Below, piece after piece: positions 34,638-43,936 of a DNA stretch of 64,000 nt; the stretch's first letter is position 1; each line of letters begins with the position of its first letter. Both the position numbers and the translations under genes were made by a program. The stretch spans positions 1 to 64,000 of the forward strand of contig NZ_QJVD01000019.1 in NCBI RefSeq assembly GCF_003219815.1. Direction: 5' to 3'. Under the pieces are notes generated by a model. It ran no database searches, was not told the origin of the DNA, and worked only from the letters and a program-made list of their open reading frames with translations. The stretch is from Arthrobacter livingstonensis (GTDB lineage Bacteria > Actinomycetota > Actinomycetes > Actinomycetales > Micrococcaceae).

Positions 34638-35587
34638 TGACCAACCAAGTACCCAACTCACCCGCCCTACAGGGCACCCCCGGCGCCGAACATGAGAACA
34701 CGATTCCTGGCATTGGCAACTCTCGCAACACCGAACTCGGATCCACCACTACCCGGCGGCGGATAGGGCGCCGCCGACCCGGCCTACTTTTGACCATCGT
34801 GCTGATCGTGTGCTCGCTTACCGTCATCGCTCCGCTGTTCGTGAGCGTCACTATGGCGTTCAAAACGGGTGCACAGTCAGTCGACGGCAATGCATTCTCC
34901 TTGCCGGCTCCTTTCAGCTTGGAGGGTTTCACCACAGCATGGACCCTCACCAACTTCCCACGCGGCTTCACCATATCGTTGGTAGTAACCGCGATCACCG
35001 TGGTTGGCACAATCATATTGAGCGCCCTCGCGGCGTTCGCTATCGCCCGCAATTGGGACCGCAAATTTTTCCGCTGGTCTTTTTTCTATCTTCTCGCCGC
35101 AATGTTTTTGCCATTCCCGGTACTCGCGCTTTCACAGGTGAAGCTCACCGGAATAGTCGGCCTTGATAATCCAATCGGTGTAGCTATCCTGCACGTCATG
35201 TTCCAGCTATCGTTCAGCGTCATGCTGTTCACCGCGTTCCTTCGCTCTTTGCCACAAGAACTCGAAGAAAGCGCACGGATTGATGGCGCGTCGACGTGGC
35301 AGGTGTTCTGGCAATTGGTATTTCCGCTGCTGGCGCCCATGAGTGCAACGGTCGGCATTTTCGCTTTCCTCGTCTCATGGAACGACTTCATGATGCCCTC
35401 GCTCATCACCTCCGATGCCGCCATGCAGACACTGCCAGTCCTGCAAAAGATCTTCCAAACCCAGTTCAGCAATAACTACAACGTCGCCTTCGCGTCATAC
35501 CTTATGGCGATGGCACCCGCAATCCTGGTCTACCTGTTCACGCAACGTTGGGTGATGTCTGGCGTTACCCAAGGCGCAATCAAGTAG
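34637..35587 (+). CDS. ABC sugar permease, MalG type
   Basis: Predicted 316-residue six-helix permease with the EAA loop ESARIDGASTWQVFWQLVFPLL. A 50-residue hydrophilic N-terminal tail (NSRNTELGSTTTRRRIGRRR) precedes the first helix. It overlaps the MalF-type gene by four bases and is followed after 67 bases by the GH13 glucosidase. Confidence 0.9.
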   Translation: MTNQVPNSPALQGTPGAEHENTIPGIGNSRNTELGSTTTRRRIGRRRPGLLLTIVLIVCSLTVIAPLFVSVTMAFKTGAQSVDGNAFSLPAPFSLEGFTTAWTLTNFPRGFTISLVVTAITVVGTIILSALAAFAIARNWDRKFFRWSFFYLLAAMFLPFPVLALSQVKLTGIVGLDNPIGVAILHVMFQLSFSVMLFTAFLRSLPQELEESARIDGASTWQVFWQLVFPLLAPMSATVGIFAFLVSWNDFMMPSLITSDAAMQTLPVLQKIFQTQFSNNYNVAFASYLMAMAPAILVYLFTQRWVMSGVTQGAIK

Positions 35588-35654
35588 ACGCATTTACCCA
35601 CGTGCACCTTTCCCTCAGCTACCACCTGAACACCATCAACAATAAAAGGACACC

Positions 35655-37328
35655 ATGACCGAGATACTCCATGCCCTACCCGCCACCTCACAGCCCCTGG
35701 ATGAAGCCACTTGGTGGCGTCAGGCCGCTGTTTACCAGATCTACCCACGCAGCTTCTACGATGCGAACGCTGACGGACTCGGCGACATCAAAGGCATCAC
35801 CACCAAGGTTCCCTATCTGACGGAACTGGGTGTGGACGCCGTCTGGCTCAGCCCCTTCTACCCCTCCGAACTAGCCGACGGCGGCTACGACGTGGCCGAC
35901 TACCGCAACGTTGATCCCAGGCTGGGTACCCTGGCTGACTTCGACCAGATGACAGCAGCCTTGCACGCCGCTGGCATCAAGCTCATCGTGGATATCGTCC
36001 CGAACCACTCCTCCGACCAGCACGCATGGTTCCAAGAAGCACTTGCAGCTGACAAGGGCTCCACCGCCCGGGCACGCTACATCTTCCGTGACGGCCAAGG
36101 GGTCAACGGCGAGCTCCCACCCTCCGATTGGGTCTCCGTCTTCGGCGGACCCGCCTGGACCCAGGTTGATGACGGTCAGTGGTACCTGCATCTATTCGCC
36201 TCCGAGCAACCCGACTTCAACTGGGACAACCGGGAGATCCGCGACGATTTCCTCAAGACACTGCGCTTCTGGTCAGATAGAGGTGTTGATGGCTTCCGCA
36301 TCGACGTGGCACACGCGTTGATGAAGGACCTGAGTGAACCACTGCCGTCCCAGGCCCAAATTCTCGAACTCGAGAAGCTGAACAACGGCACAAATCCATT
36401 GTGGGACCGCGACGACGTCCACGAAATTTATGCCGAATGGCGGGCCCTGTTCAACGAATACAACCCCCCACGCACCGCAGTCGCTGAAGCATGGGTGGAC
36501 CAGTCCCGCCGAGCCCGTTACGCCTCCACCGAAGGCTTGGGCCAGGCGTTCAACTTTGACCTGCTCATGGCAGATTTTGACGCAGAATCCTTCGCCTCGA
36601 TCGTAACGAAAAATCTGGCTGAATCCGCAGCCACCGGAGCATCCTCCACTTGGGTATTCTCCAACCACGACGTGGTCCGCCACGCCACCCGTTACGGGCT
36701 ACCGAACCTGCCAGATCCAGAAAAGACCCAAGACGGCAAGGACTGGATCCTGGCAGGCGGAGCTGAGATGGAACTCAACCGCGAGCTCGGCCTGCGTCGC
36801 GCCCGCGCAGCAACCCTCTTCATGCTGGCCCTGCCCGGTTCTGCTTACCTGTATCAGGGAGAGGAACTGGGCCTGCATGAAGTGGCTGATATCCCCGACG
36901 CAGATCGCCAGGACCCCGCGTTCTTCCGCAACACGGGTATTGAAAAGGGCAGAGACGGCTGCCGCGTACCATTGCCCTGGACCAGCTCAGAGACATCGTT
37001 TGGCTTCAGCAACTCCCAGCCACACCTGCCACAGCCCTCATGGTTTGCCCAACACGCCGTGTCCGTCCAAGACTCACATGAGGGTTCCACCCTGAACTTG
37101 TACCGCGATGCTTTAGCCCTACGGCGGTCGTTGCAAACTTCCGAGGAACTTAGCTGGATCTCCAATACCAATCCTGACGTACTGCACTTCCATCGCCCCA
37201 ACGGCTGGAGGGTCCTCACTAACTTCGGCACCACCGCCGTCGAACTTCCCGAAGGGACAGTAGCTCTAAGCAGCGTACCGTTGGAAGACCGAATGCTGCC
37301 GGCAGACGCCACGGCCTGGCTCGTCTAA
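35655..37328 (+). CDS. GH13 alpha-glucosidase (oligo-1,6-/sucrose-type)
   Basis: Predicted 557-residue cytoplasmic glycoside hydrolase of family 13. The four conserved regions are clear: VDIVPNHSS (112-120), GFRIDVAHA with the nucleophile D217, the acid-base E278 in AVAEAW, and FSNHDVVRH with the transition-state D339. No signal peptide is present, so it hydrolyses imported sugar. It begins WWRQAAVYQIYPRSF, typical of oligo-1,6-glucosidases and maltose- or trehalulose-type enzymes. AAAGGA precedes the ATG. Exact specificity (maltose, isomaltose, sucrose) is not decidable. It lies in the importer operon before the polyphosphate glucokinase. Confidence 0.9.
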   Translation: MTEILHALPATSQPLDEATWWRQAAVYQIYPRSFYDANADGLGDIKGITTKVPYLTELGVDAVWLSPFYPSELADGGYDVADYRNVDPRLGTLADFDQMTAALHAAGIKLIVDIVPNHSSDQHAWFQEALAADKGSTARARYIFRDGQGVNGELPPSDWVSVFGGPAWTQVDDGQWYLHLFASEQPDFNWDNREIRDDFLKTLRFWSDRGVDGFRIDVAHALMKDLSEPLPSQAQILELEKLNNGTNPLWDRDDVHEIYAEWRALFNEYNPPRTAVAEAWVDQSRRARYASTEGLGQAFNFDLLMADFDAESFASIVTKNLAESAATGASSTWVFSNHDVVRHATRYGLPNLPDPEKTQDGKDWILAGGAEMELNRELGLRRARAATLFMLALPGSAYLYQGEELGLHEVADIPDADRQDPAFFRNTGIEKGRDGCRVPLPWTSSETSFGFSNSQPHLPQPSWFAQHAVSVQDSHEGSTLNLYRDALALRRSLQTSEELSWISNTNPDVLHFHRPNGWRVLTNFGTTAVELPEGTVALSSVPLEDRMLPADATAWLV

Positions 37329-37349
37329 AACCGCCAACTCATCAGCTAC

Positions 37350-37388
37350 GCACTGCCGCTCACCCAAAATCTGCGTGAGCGGCAGTGC
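37350..37388 (+). terminator. hairpin between glucosidase and glucokinase
   Basis: A 14-bp stem (GCACTGCCGCTCAC with its complement) and an 11-base loop, 22 bases after the glucosidase stop. No T-run. It is likely to end most transcripts or to weaken read-through into the kinase gene. Confidence 0.7.
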
Positions 37389-37433
37389 ACGTTACCCATC
37401 CAATGAAGAACTGCGTCAAGGAACGGAACACCC

Positions 37434-38204
37434 ATGGAGAAAACTATCCACAACACTCTCCGGATCGGTATTGATATTGGCGGCACGGCCATCAAATATG
37501 GTGTTGTAGATACGTCTACAGGGATCCTCGTCAGCCCGATTGCACAGCAGCCTACACCCCAGCCAGCCACCCCCACTGCCATTGCCAATACCCTGCGCGC
37601 TGTGATGACGGATATTCAATCCTGGGAAACCGCTCCATCACCACTGACTGCCGCTGGAGTCGCTTTCCCTGCCATCATTCGCCAGGGAACAGCATGCTCA
37701 GCGGCCAACATCAGCGATGAATGGATTGGCCTCAACGTGGAGCGTCTCCTAAGCACGGCACTCCAACGACCAGCCAAAGTCCTCAACGACGCTGATGCCG
37801 CAGGCTTAGCAGAATCGAGTCATGGCGCAGGAAAGGGACAGCGCGGGATAGTCCTAGTCCTCACCCTAGGCACAGGCATTGGTTCGGCACTGGTGGTCGA
37901 CGGGAACCTTGTTCCCAACCTTGAGCTGGGACACCTGCAGTTGAATGGGCTCAAGGCCGAAACCACAACCTCAGCCCTCGCTCGCGAAAAAGAAGGACTG
38001 AGCTGGAACGAATACTCCTCACGCCTCCAGCAATATCTATCGCATGCAGAGTTTTTGTTCTCCCCCGATCTGATCATCATAGGCGGCGGAATCTCAGTCC
38101 GGCATGGAGAATTTCTACCGCAGATACGTCTAACCACGCCCATCGTCCCAGCACACTTGCACAATTCTGCTGGTGTCATTGGTGCGGCACAGATTGTTGG
38201 CTGA
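37434..38204 (+). CDS. ppgK: polyphosphate glucokinase (ROK family)
   Basis: Predicted 256-residue kinase making glucose 6-phosphate with inorganic polyphosphate, and often ATP, as donor. It begins LRIGIDIGGTAIKYG (the phosphate-binding ROK motif), has NDADAAGLAESSHGAGKG and LVLTLGTGIGSALVVDG, and the stretch LVPNLELGHLQLNG that is typical of actinobacterial polyphosphate glucokinases. It ends with the sugar-binding IIIGGGISVRHGEFL. It follows the glucosidase behind a hairpin, so glucose released by that enzyme can be trapped at once. Confidence 0.85.
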   Translation: MEKTIHNTLRIGIDIGGTAIKYGVVDTSTGILVSPIAQQPTPQPATPTAIANTLRAVMTDIQSWETAPSPLTAAGVAFPAIIRQGTACSAANISDEWIGLNVERLLSTALQRPAKVLNDADAAGLAESSHGAGKGQRGIVLVLTLGTGIGSALVVDGNLVPNLELGHLQLNGLKAETTTSALAREKEGLSWNEYSSRLQQYLSHAEFLFSPDLIIIGGGISVRHGEFLPQIRLTTPIVPAHLHNSAGVIGAAQIVG

Positions 38205-38559
38205 AATTGCCGAGATCCGACGTCTAGAAAGTGACGACCTTTCATACCTGATCGCCCCACACCTGCTAACTAAAGCCCCGTACAAGCGAATGCAACCCGC
38301 GAAGACGAATTTCGCGCTGCCGCTGGCCACGTCAGAGCCTTTGCTTCATCCAACCTGATGATCGCTGGCCCGGCCCTAACCAGCCCCACCGTACGAATGA
38401 ACGATCTAGGCCAAGCTGACTCCTTTCGGCGCCAACTGAGCAACGCGCCCCAAAACCAGGGCGGCATTCAGTGGGCTGAGAACCCTGGACATTCAGGACG
38501 GCTCCTAGAGCTTAGATCATCCTTGAGCGTGGGCTTCCCAGGGTGAAGGCAGGCCTGGT
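38205..38559. other. convergent intergenic region, nothing identified
   Basis: Between the convergent glucokinase and LacI genes. No hairpin with a convincing stem, no repeat and no gene is seen. Confidence 0.4.
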
Positions 38560-39606
38560 TTAACGAGCCGCCGGGGGCGCCACTGAACCGCGGATGACCA
38601 CGGGGCACTCCATCATGATGGGTTCACCATGCTCGGTACTGATCCCCCGGTCAAGATCCTGGCACAAGAGCTCGATGGCTTTCTCACCCATTTCGCTGTG
38701 GGGCAGCGCCACCGTTGTAAGACCGGGCACTGCTGTTCTGGCGAGTGGCTCGTCGTCGTCATAGCCCACGATACTCACGTCTTGAGGGATCCGGAGCCCC
38801 AGCTGGCCACAGGCAAGCAAGACCCCCATCGCGACGCGGTCATTGGCGCACACAATGCCCGTTGGTTGGAACACGCCTCTCGTGGGCTTAGCACCGGTGT
38901 TGAACAAGCGCATGGCGGCGTGGAATCCATCATTGATCTCCCAGCCTGTCACGGTCGTTGCGGCAGGTGGTAGGCCCGCGGCGGACAGGGCCTCAGTAAC
39001 ACCCTGCGTGCGGCGTTCGGTTGCTATCAGTTCACCGCTGCCGGAGAGGTAAGCGATCTGGCGGTGCCCGGCGTTGAGCAGTGTTTGGACTGCAGTCCGA
39101 CCGCCGGAGACCTCATCGGGAATGATGGATCGAAAGGTGCCGGCAGGATCAAAACAGTTCGCAAGCACAGATGGCACGCTGCCCATGGCTGAATGTGGAG
39201 AATGCGCCCGCAGACTCATGGTGGCAAAGACCATGGCGTCGACTTGGCGGTTAAGAAGGGTGAGGAACGCTTTGTCTTCGCGGATCTCGTCACCTTGCGT
39301 GTCAATAACGAGCAGCAGATAGCCAGCAGCAAAGGCTGCATTGTTGGCGCCTTGGAGCAACTTGCCGGCAAAAGCACCTCCGGCAATTGAGTCCGTGACT
39401 ACGCCTATCGTGTGGGTGCGCTGGCTCTGCAGGGAACGTGCCACGGCATTTGGTGTGTAGTTGAGTTCCTTGGCCGCCGCCAGAATCCTTTTCTGCTTGT
39501 CCTTGGCGATGTTCCCGTCGGCCCGACCGTTGAGAACAAAGCTGACAGCGCTGCGGGACACTTGTGCGCGGTCCGCAACATCTTGAGACGTGGCCTTTCT
39601 TGCCAT
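38560..39606 (-). CDS. LacI-family transcriptional regulator
   Basis: Predicted 348-residue repressor. The N-terminal helix-turn-helix is TSQDVADRAQVSRSAVSFVLNGR, followed by the hinge ALNYTPNAVARSLQSQRT-like stretch and a periplasmic-binding-protein-like sugar domain (GVVTDSIAGGAFAG; PTGIVCANDRVAMGVLL; VGYDDDEPLARTAVPGLTTV). Start at ATG 39606 with TTAGGA upstream. A copy of the palindrome CCTAACTCGTGTGAGG lies 8 bases upstream of the start, pointing to autorepression. The same box occurs twice upstream of the GH32-linked binding protein (45349-45396), so this protein controls the fructoside importer operon. Confidence 0.9.
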   Translation of the reverse strand: MARKATSQDVADRAQVSRSAVSFVLNGRADGNIAKDKQKRILAAAKELNYTPNAVARSLQSQRTHTIGVVTDSIAGGAFAGKLLQGANNAAFAAGYLLLVIDTQGDEIREDKAFLTLLNRQVDAMVFATMSLRAHSPHSAMGSVPSVLANCFDPAGTFRSIIPDEVSGGRTAVQTLLNAGHRQIAYLSGSGELIATERRTQGVTEALSAAGLPPAATTVTGWEINDGFHAAMRLFNTGAKPTRGVFQPTGIVCANDRVAMGVLLACGQLGLRIPQDVSIVGYDDDEPLARTAVPGLTTVALPHSEMGEKAIELLCQDLDRGISTEHGEPIMMECPVVIRGSVAPPAAR

Positions 39607-39613
39607 GGCAATT

Positions 39614-39629
39614 CCTAACTCGTGTGAGG
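39614..39629. promoter_or_regulatory. LacI-type operator overlapping the regulator's translation start region
   Basis: CCTAACTCGTGTGAGG, one base in 16 different from CCTAACTCGTGTTAGG at 45349-45364. Position just upstream of the start codon suggests autoregulation. Confidence 0.65.
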
Positions 39630-39771
39630 TCATCGTAACCCATTGAAGGATACTCAGCAGCGCTTCCCGTGTCTGCAACCAGGGGTCACAGTCTTGCCCA
39701 AGTCTGTGCTGCAAAATATGATCGTACACAGTCTGGCCGATTGGCCGGCCAGATCGATGATCTCCAATCAA

Positions 39772-40778
39772 TGGTTTGCAAAATTCACTGCGGCGTTTGC
39801 ATGGAGTTTGTGAAGGATAACCTTATCCCTACCGGTGAAGATTCGTCTCTGGCATACCTCATATACCCTCCGAAATAGGAGTGTTCGCGGATTCCGTACA
39901 AGGAATCACTGGGAATGTCACGGCTGAGGGACCACCCTCAGCAAAACGGATCATCAATAGCGATCTCAGGAAAGCCTTCTCCGCTGACCAAGCGCCAGAA
40001 ATCCCCCAACGAGCCCTCTGTCGCGGCACCTACAGCAACTCTCGCCCGTGAGTAGGGCATCAACTGCGCCACTGTCACCAGTATTTTCGCCCAAGGCTCC
40101 TGGGAGTCTTCTTCGGAGGTGTCCGTCCCCTCAATCCGCAGTCCCGTTCGGCTCAGCCCTAGACCGCTATTTCATGACTGTGTGAGCACGTGCAATCTTT
40201 GCTGCGCGACTTGGACGGCCACAGCCAAAGCGAGCGTGGCCGAGCGTAGTAAAGCACCGTTATTGTGGCCCGACGGTCCAGGACGGTGATGCGTCCGCCT
40301 ACCACGGTGAACACCTTGGACGGGCTCTTCATCGACCCGAAAGCGGTGTTCTGTTCCAAGACAGGTAAGCGCTCGAGCATCTTCTGCTCGATGACAAGAA
40401 CGCCAGCTGTCAAGATAATCGGGTCGGGTTTGGTTCCTGCTTGGCCCCTGTCGTTATGAGAATGACCTCGGCATCGCTTACCAGTCCAACTTCACCGCCG
40501 CCTGCGAAGAGCCAATCTTGGACGAACGGCGTGCCGTTGGCCAAGGTCGATTATTGGGTCTCGACCTTGACCGTAGCGATCTCGTGCAACCCCACGTTGC
40601 GCTCCAAACGGCGGACGGTGCGGCCTGACAAAGTGAGCTGTCGACGCCGGCGATATTGGGTTTGGTGTAGCGGACGCGAGTCGTTTCTTTAGCAAACCCG
40701 ATCTATTTCTGCCTCATGGTTTACTTCTCGTTGTATTGCTGCCCTCTGGCGGTTTTGTTGCGATGCGCGCTGGGGCTG
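39772..40778. other. about 1 kb of probably decayed coding sequence
   Basis: Several broken frames read protein-like on the minus strand, for example WAKILVTVAQLMPYSRARV and FWRLVSGEGFPEIAIDD at about 39945-40120, and VFTVVGGRITVLDRR near 40290. No start site, no continuous frame and no known family. I take it as a degraded gene or genes between the regulator and the GH32 operon. Confidence 0.4.
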
Positions 40779-42041
40779 CTACAAGCTTAGGCGGTGGACC
40801 GCGACCCGGGTGGACTCAGCGGCGTGGATCTCGAACCGGGACGTTGCCGTGGGATAGACCCGCTCCGTGGCGGGGGCTGCGTCTGTGCCAAATATCTCGA
40901 TGAGGGAGCCATCCACTAAAATCTGTCCGGCATCCACGGAGGCCACAACAGTCTGCGTCTCGCCGTCGACAATGACGAGCTCCGCAGTGCCGGCAGTGAC
41001 TACTTCAAACGCACGTTCGTCGACGGGCACGTCTGCGCCGCCCTCGCCGTCGAACAAGACGCCCGCACGCAGGCTGGCCACCTCTGCCACGGGCTCGGAG
41101 ATAAGTACGCCGTTGCGAAAGGAGAGCTGACGGGCGTAGGTAAGCACGCCGGCCCACCCTGCCGCATGGACGTCGGCCTCGGGCCGGGACTTTTCCCAGC
41201 TCCAGCCCCACATCAGTGTGCGCGGCTCCGCCGTCGTGCCGGCCACGACCTGTGGGGCGTAGAAGGCGGCACCCGAGTCCACGAAGCCACCAGCGGTGGG
41301 GAGGAACTTGAGCCCGGCACCGGCCTCGCTAAGCTCGCCGGAGAGGTAGATCACTCGGTCTAGTGCGTGGTCGTCGCGGTTCCATAGTGAGAGCATCAGG
41401 ATCCACTGCTCATCGACTTCGAAAAGTTGGGGGCATTCCCATATTTCGGCAGGGGCCCAGTCTTGGGCAATGCCGGCACCGCCCGTGACCAGCGGCCCCA
41501 AGTATTCCCACTTGGTCATGCTGTGGCAGCGGTAGAGCAGGATCGCTGGGGTCCCGTCCTCATAGCCGGCACCCTGAATGGCGTATTGACTGCCGTTGAA
41601 CGTGAATAGGAAAGGGTCGCGCACATCTCCGATGCCTGGCTCATCCGGCATACCTAGAATCCCCTGGGATTCCTGCTTCCACTTCTGGAGCGTCCTGTCA
41701 GACGTGGCTGTCATGACCTGTGAATCGTGCTCACTTTCGGCAATACCCGTGTAGAAGGCCGTAGGCACCCCTCCATCCAAGGCCACGACGCCGGACCATG
41801 CACCTGCCGCGTCGGCCGCACCCTCGCGGGGGTACAGCGCGATGGGTTGCTGGTTCCATCTGACCAAATCGGTCGAGGTGGCATGGCCCCAGTGAACGTT
41901 TCCGTGAATAGGAGCGTCCGGGTTGAATTGGAAGAACAAATGGTGGACGCCGTCCACCTTGATGCAGCCGTTGGGGTCGTTGATCCAGCCCTGGTCCGGG
42001 CGGCCGTGCAATGCCGGGAAGGCGGGGTCGATGTTACTCAC
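40779..42041 (-). CDS. GH32 beta-fructosidase (intracellular)
   Basis: Predicted 420-residue glycoside hydrolase of family 32 acting on sucrose, sucrose 6-phosphate or fructo-oligosaccharides. It has the nucleophile motif WINDPNG (19-25, D22), the transition-state motif VRDPF, and the acid-base glutamate in WECPQLFEVD. A beta-sandwich C-terminal domain follows. GTG start at 42041 is preceded by AAGGAG; the longer frame upstream lacks a site. No signal peptide, so its substrate must be imported by the adjacent ABC system. An inorganic-phosphate or sugar-phosphate specificity cannot be decided. Confidence 0.9.
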   Translation of the reverse strand: MSNIDPAFPALHGRPDQGWINDPNGCIKVDGVHHLFFQFNPDAPIHGNVHWGHATSTDLVRWNQQPIALYPREGAADAAGAWSGVVALDGGVPTAFYTGIAESEHDSQVMTATSDRTLQKWKQESQGILGMPDEPGIGDVRDPFLFTFNGSQYAIQGAGYEDGTPAILLYRCHSMTKWEYLGPLVTGGAGIAQDWAPAEIWECPQLFEVDEQWILMLSLWNRDDHALDRVIYLSGELSEAGAGLKFLPTAGGFVDSGAAFYAPQVVAGTTAEPRTLMWGWSWEKSRPEADVHAAGWAGVLTYARQLSFRNGVLISEPVAEVASLRAGVLFDGEGGADVPVDERAFEVVTAGTAELVIVDGETQTVVASVDAGQILVDGSLIEIFGTDAAPATERVYPTATSRFEIHAAESTRVAVHRLSL

Positions 42042-42088
42042 AGGTATATCTCCTTGATGGTGGGGTGGTATTTTGTGACAGAAGGATG

Positions 42089-42982
42089 TCACTTGTTAAT
42101 TCCTGCTGTCAGACCTTCACGCAGGTAGCGTTGGCCAAAGAGGAAGACGACCAAAGCCGGAATCATGGACAGCACCACGCCGGCAAGAACTGTGGCGACA
42201 GATCCTGTTCCCATGTTGCCCTGCAATGAGACAAGCCCCAGCGGCATGGTGAAGTTCTCTTCACTGATGGTCATGATGAGGGGTCGGAAGAATTCATTCC
42301 AGTGGAAGTTGAAGGCGAGGATGCCCACAATGGCCAGCCCCGGCCAGGCCAGCGGCAGGTAAACGGAACGGAACGTGCGGAAGGGGGATGCGCCGTCGAT
42401 CGCTGCAGCCTCAGCCAGCTCACCGGGCAGGCCCATGAAGAACTGGCGCATGAGGAAGGTACCAAATGCGGTCGGTATGGCTGGCAGAATCAGCGCCAGC
42501 AGGGTGTCTGAAAGACCCATTCCACGGATCAGCATGAATACGGGAACAATCGTGACCTGCACGGGGACCATCATGGTTGCCAGCACCAGACTGAACAGTA
42601 AACCGCGGCCTTTGAAGTCGATACGGGCAAACACATAGCCGGCCAGTGCCGCAGTGAACATCTGTCCCGCTGCGATGATTCCGGTGACAAGTGCGGAGTT
42701 CCAGATCAGCAGCCACATGTTGACCTGTTGGAACACATCCGTGTAGGAGCTGAAGTCTAAGCCGCCGGAGAAGATGGAGCCACCGGCGCCCAATGATTCG
42801 GTGGGTGGACGCATGGAGGTCAATACAGTCCATACGACGGGGCCAAGTGTCACGAACGTGGCGACAACGAGGATGGCGGCGCGTCCAGCGGTGCGTCCGG
42901 AGACACGGCCCTTCCTGCTCGGAGCCGGTGTTGTTCCACGGCCGCGGGCAGCGGTACTTTCGTTCTCGGTAAGAGTAGTCAT
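42089..42982 (-). CDS. ABC sugar permease, MalG type
   Basis: Predicted 297-residue six-helix permease. The EAA loop reads ELAEAAAIDGASPFRTFRSV, followed by YLPLAWPGLAIVGILAF. It lies between the MalF-type permease (9-base gap) and the GH32 gene (47-base gap) in one operon. The N-terminal 35 residues are hydrophilic. Confidence 0.9.
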   Translation of the reverse strand: MTTLTENESTAARGRGTTPAPSRKGRVSGRTAGRAAILVVATFVTLGPVVWTVLTSMRPPTESLGAGGSIFSGGLDFSSYTDVFQQVNMWLLIWNSALVTGIIAAGQMFTAALAGYVFARIDFKGRGLLFSLVLATMMVPVQVTIVPVFMLIRGMGLSDTLLALILPAIPTAFGTFLMRQFFMGLPGELAEAAAIDGASPFRTFRSVYLPLAWPGLAIVGILAFNFHWNEFFRPLIMTISEENFTMPLGLVSLQGNMGTGSVATVLAGVVLSMIPALVVFLFGQRYLREGLTAGINK

Positions 42983-42991
42983 GGCACTGTC

Positions 42992-43936
42992 CTAGTTGTA
43001 GTGCACGAAGCGTCGTGAGAGGCGGAATTGGACGGCTGTCACCAGCATGATGAGCAGCGTCAGCACGATGCCGATGGCAAAGGCACGGCCGAAGTCCAGC
43101 TGCTTGAAAGCCGTTTCATAAATGACCATGACGGCGGTGCGGGTGGAGTCCCCGGGACCCCCTCGGGTGATGACATACGGTTGGTCAAAGATTTGCAATG
43201 CCGAGATGATGGCCATGACGCTCGCAACCAGCAGGGTTGGGCTCAGCAGCGGAAGTGTTATGTTCTTGAACTGCTTCCAGCCGGTGGCACCGTCAATGGA
43301 GGACGCTTCATACATCTCGACGGGGATGGAGCTCAGGCCGCCAATGATGAGCAGAAAGGTGAAACCGAAGTTCTGCCACACGTACACCAGGATGATCACC
43401 ACCATGGCCCCTGCCTGGGATGTCAGCCAGGGCACTGCGGGGATGCCTACCAACCCAATGATCTGGTTGACCAGACCAAAGTTCTGATTGAACAGGTAAG
43501 ACATGATGATGGACACGCTGGCGGCTGAGAGAACGAGCGGGAAGAAGAACGCTGAACGAAAGAAAGTACGCAGCCAGCTCGGCATCTTTGACTGGATCAG
43601 AACTGCCAGCCCGATGGATACCGTCAGCTGTAAGCTCACGGCCACCGCTACGAAGCCGATCGTGTTCAGGAATGCTCTGCGGATGGTGGGGTCTGCACCG
43701 ATGGAAACGAAGTTGTCCACACCAACGAATTCCGGTGTGCTGATGATGTCCCAGCGGAAGAACGCCAGCGTCAGTGAGGCGACGATGGGGACCAACGTGA
43801 AGATCGTAATGCCAATGATGGTCGGTGCCAAAAAGAGCGCGGCGAGACGTCTGCCACCCTTTTCCTTTCCACGGCCTTTTGCATTGGGCACTTGCTGCAA
43901 CGCAATAGCCGGGGATGATTTGACTGTGGTTGACAT
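42992..43936 (-). CDS. ABC sugar permease, MalF type
   Basis: Predicted 314-residue six-helix permease with EAA loop MYEASSIDGATGWKQFKNI. The start codon overlaps the stop of the binding-protein gene (TAATG), showing coupled translation. As in the first sugar cluster, no ATPase is encoded. Confidence 0.9.
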   Translation of the reverse strand: MSTTVKSSPAIALQQVPNAKGRGKEKGGRRLAALFLAPTIIGITIFTLVPIVASLTLAFFRWDIISTPEFVGVDNFVSIGADPTIRRAFLNTIGFVAVAVSLQLTVSIGLAVLIQSKMPSWLRTFFRSAFFFPLVLSAASVSIIMSYLFNQNFGLVNQIIGLVGIPAVPWLTSQAGAMVVIILVYVWQNFGFTFLLIIGGLSSIPVEMYEASSIDGATGWKQFKNITLPLLSPTLLVASVMAIISALQIFDQPYVITRGGPGDSTRTAVMVIYETAFKQLDFGRAFAIGIVLTLLIMLVTAVQFRLSRRFVHYN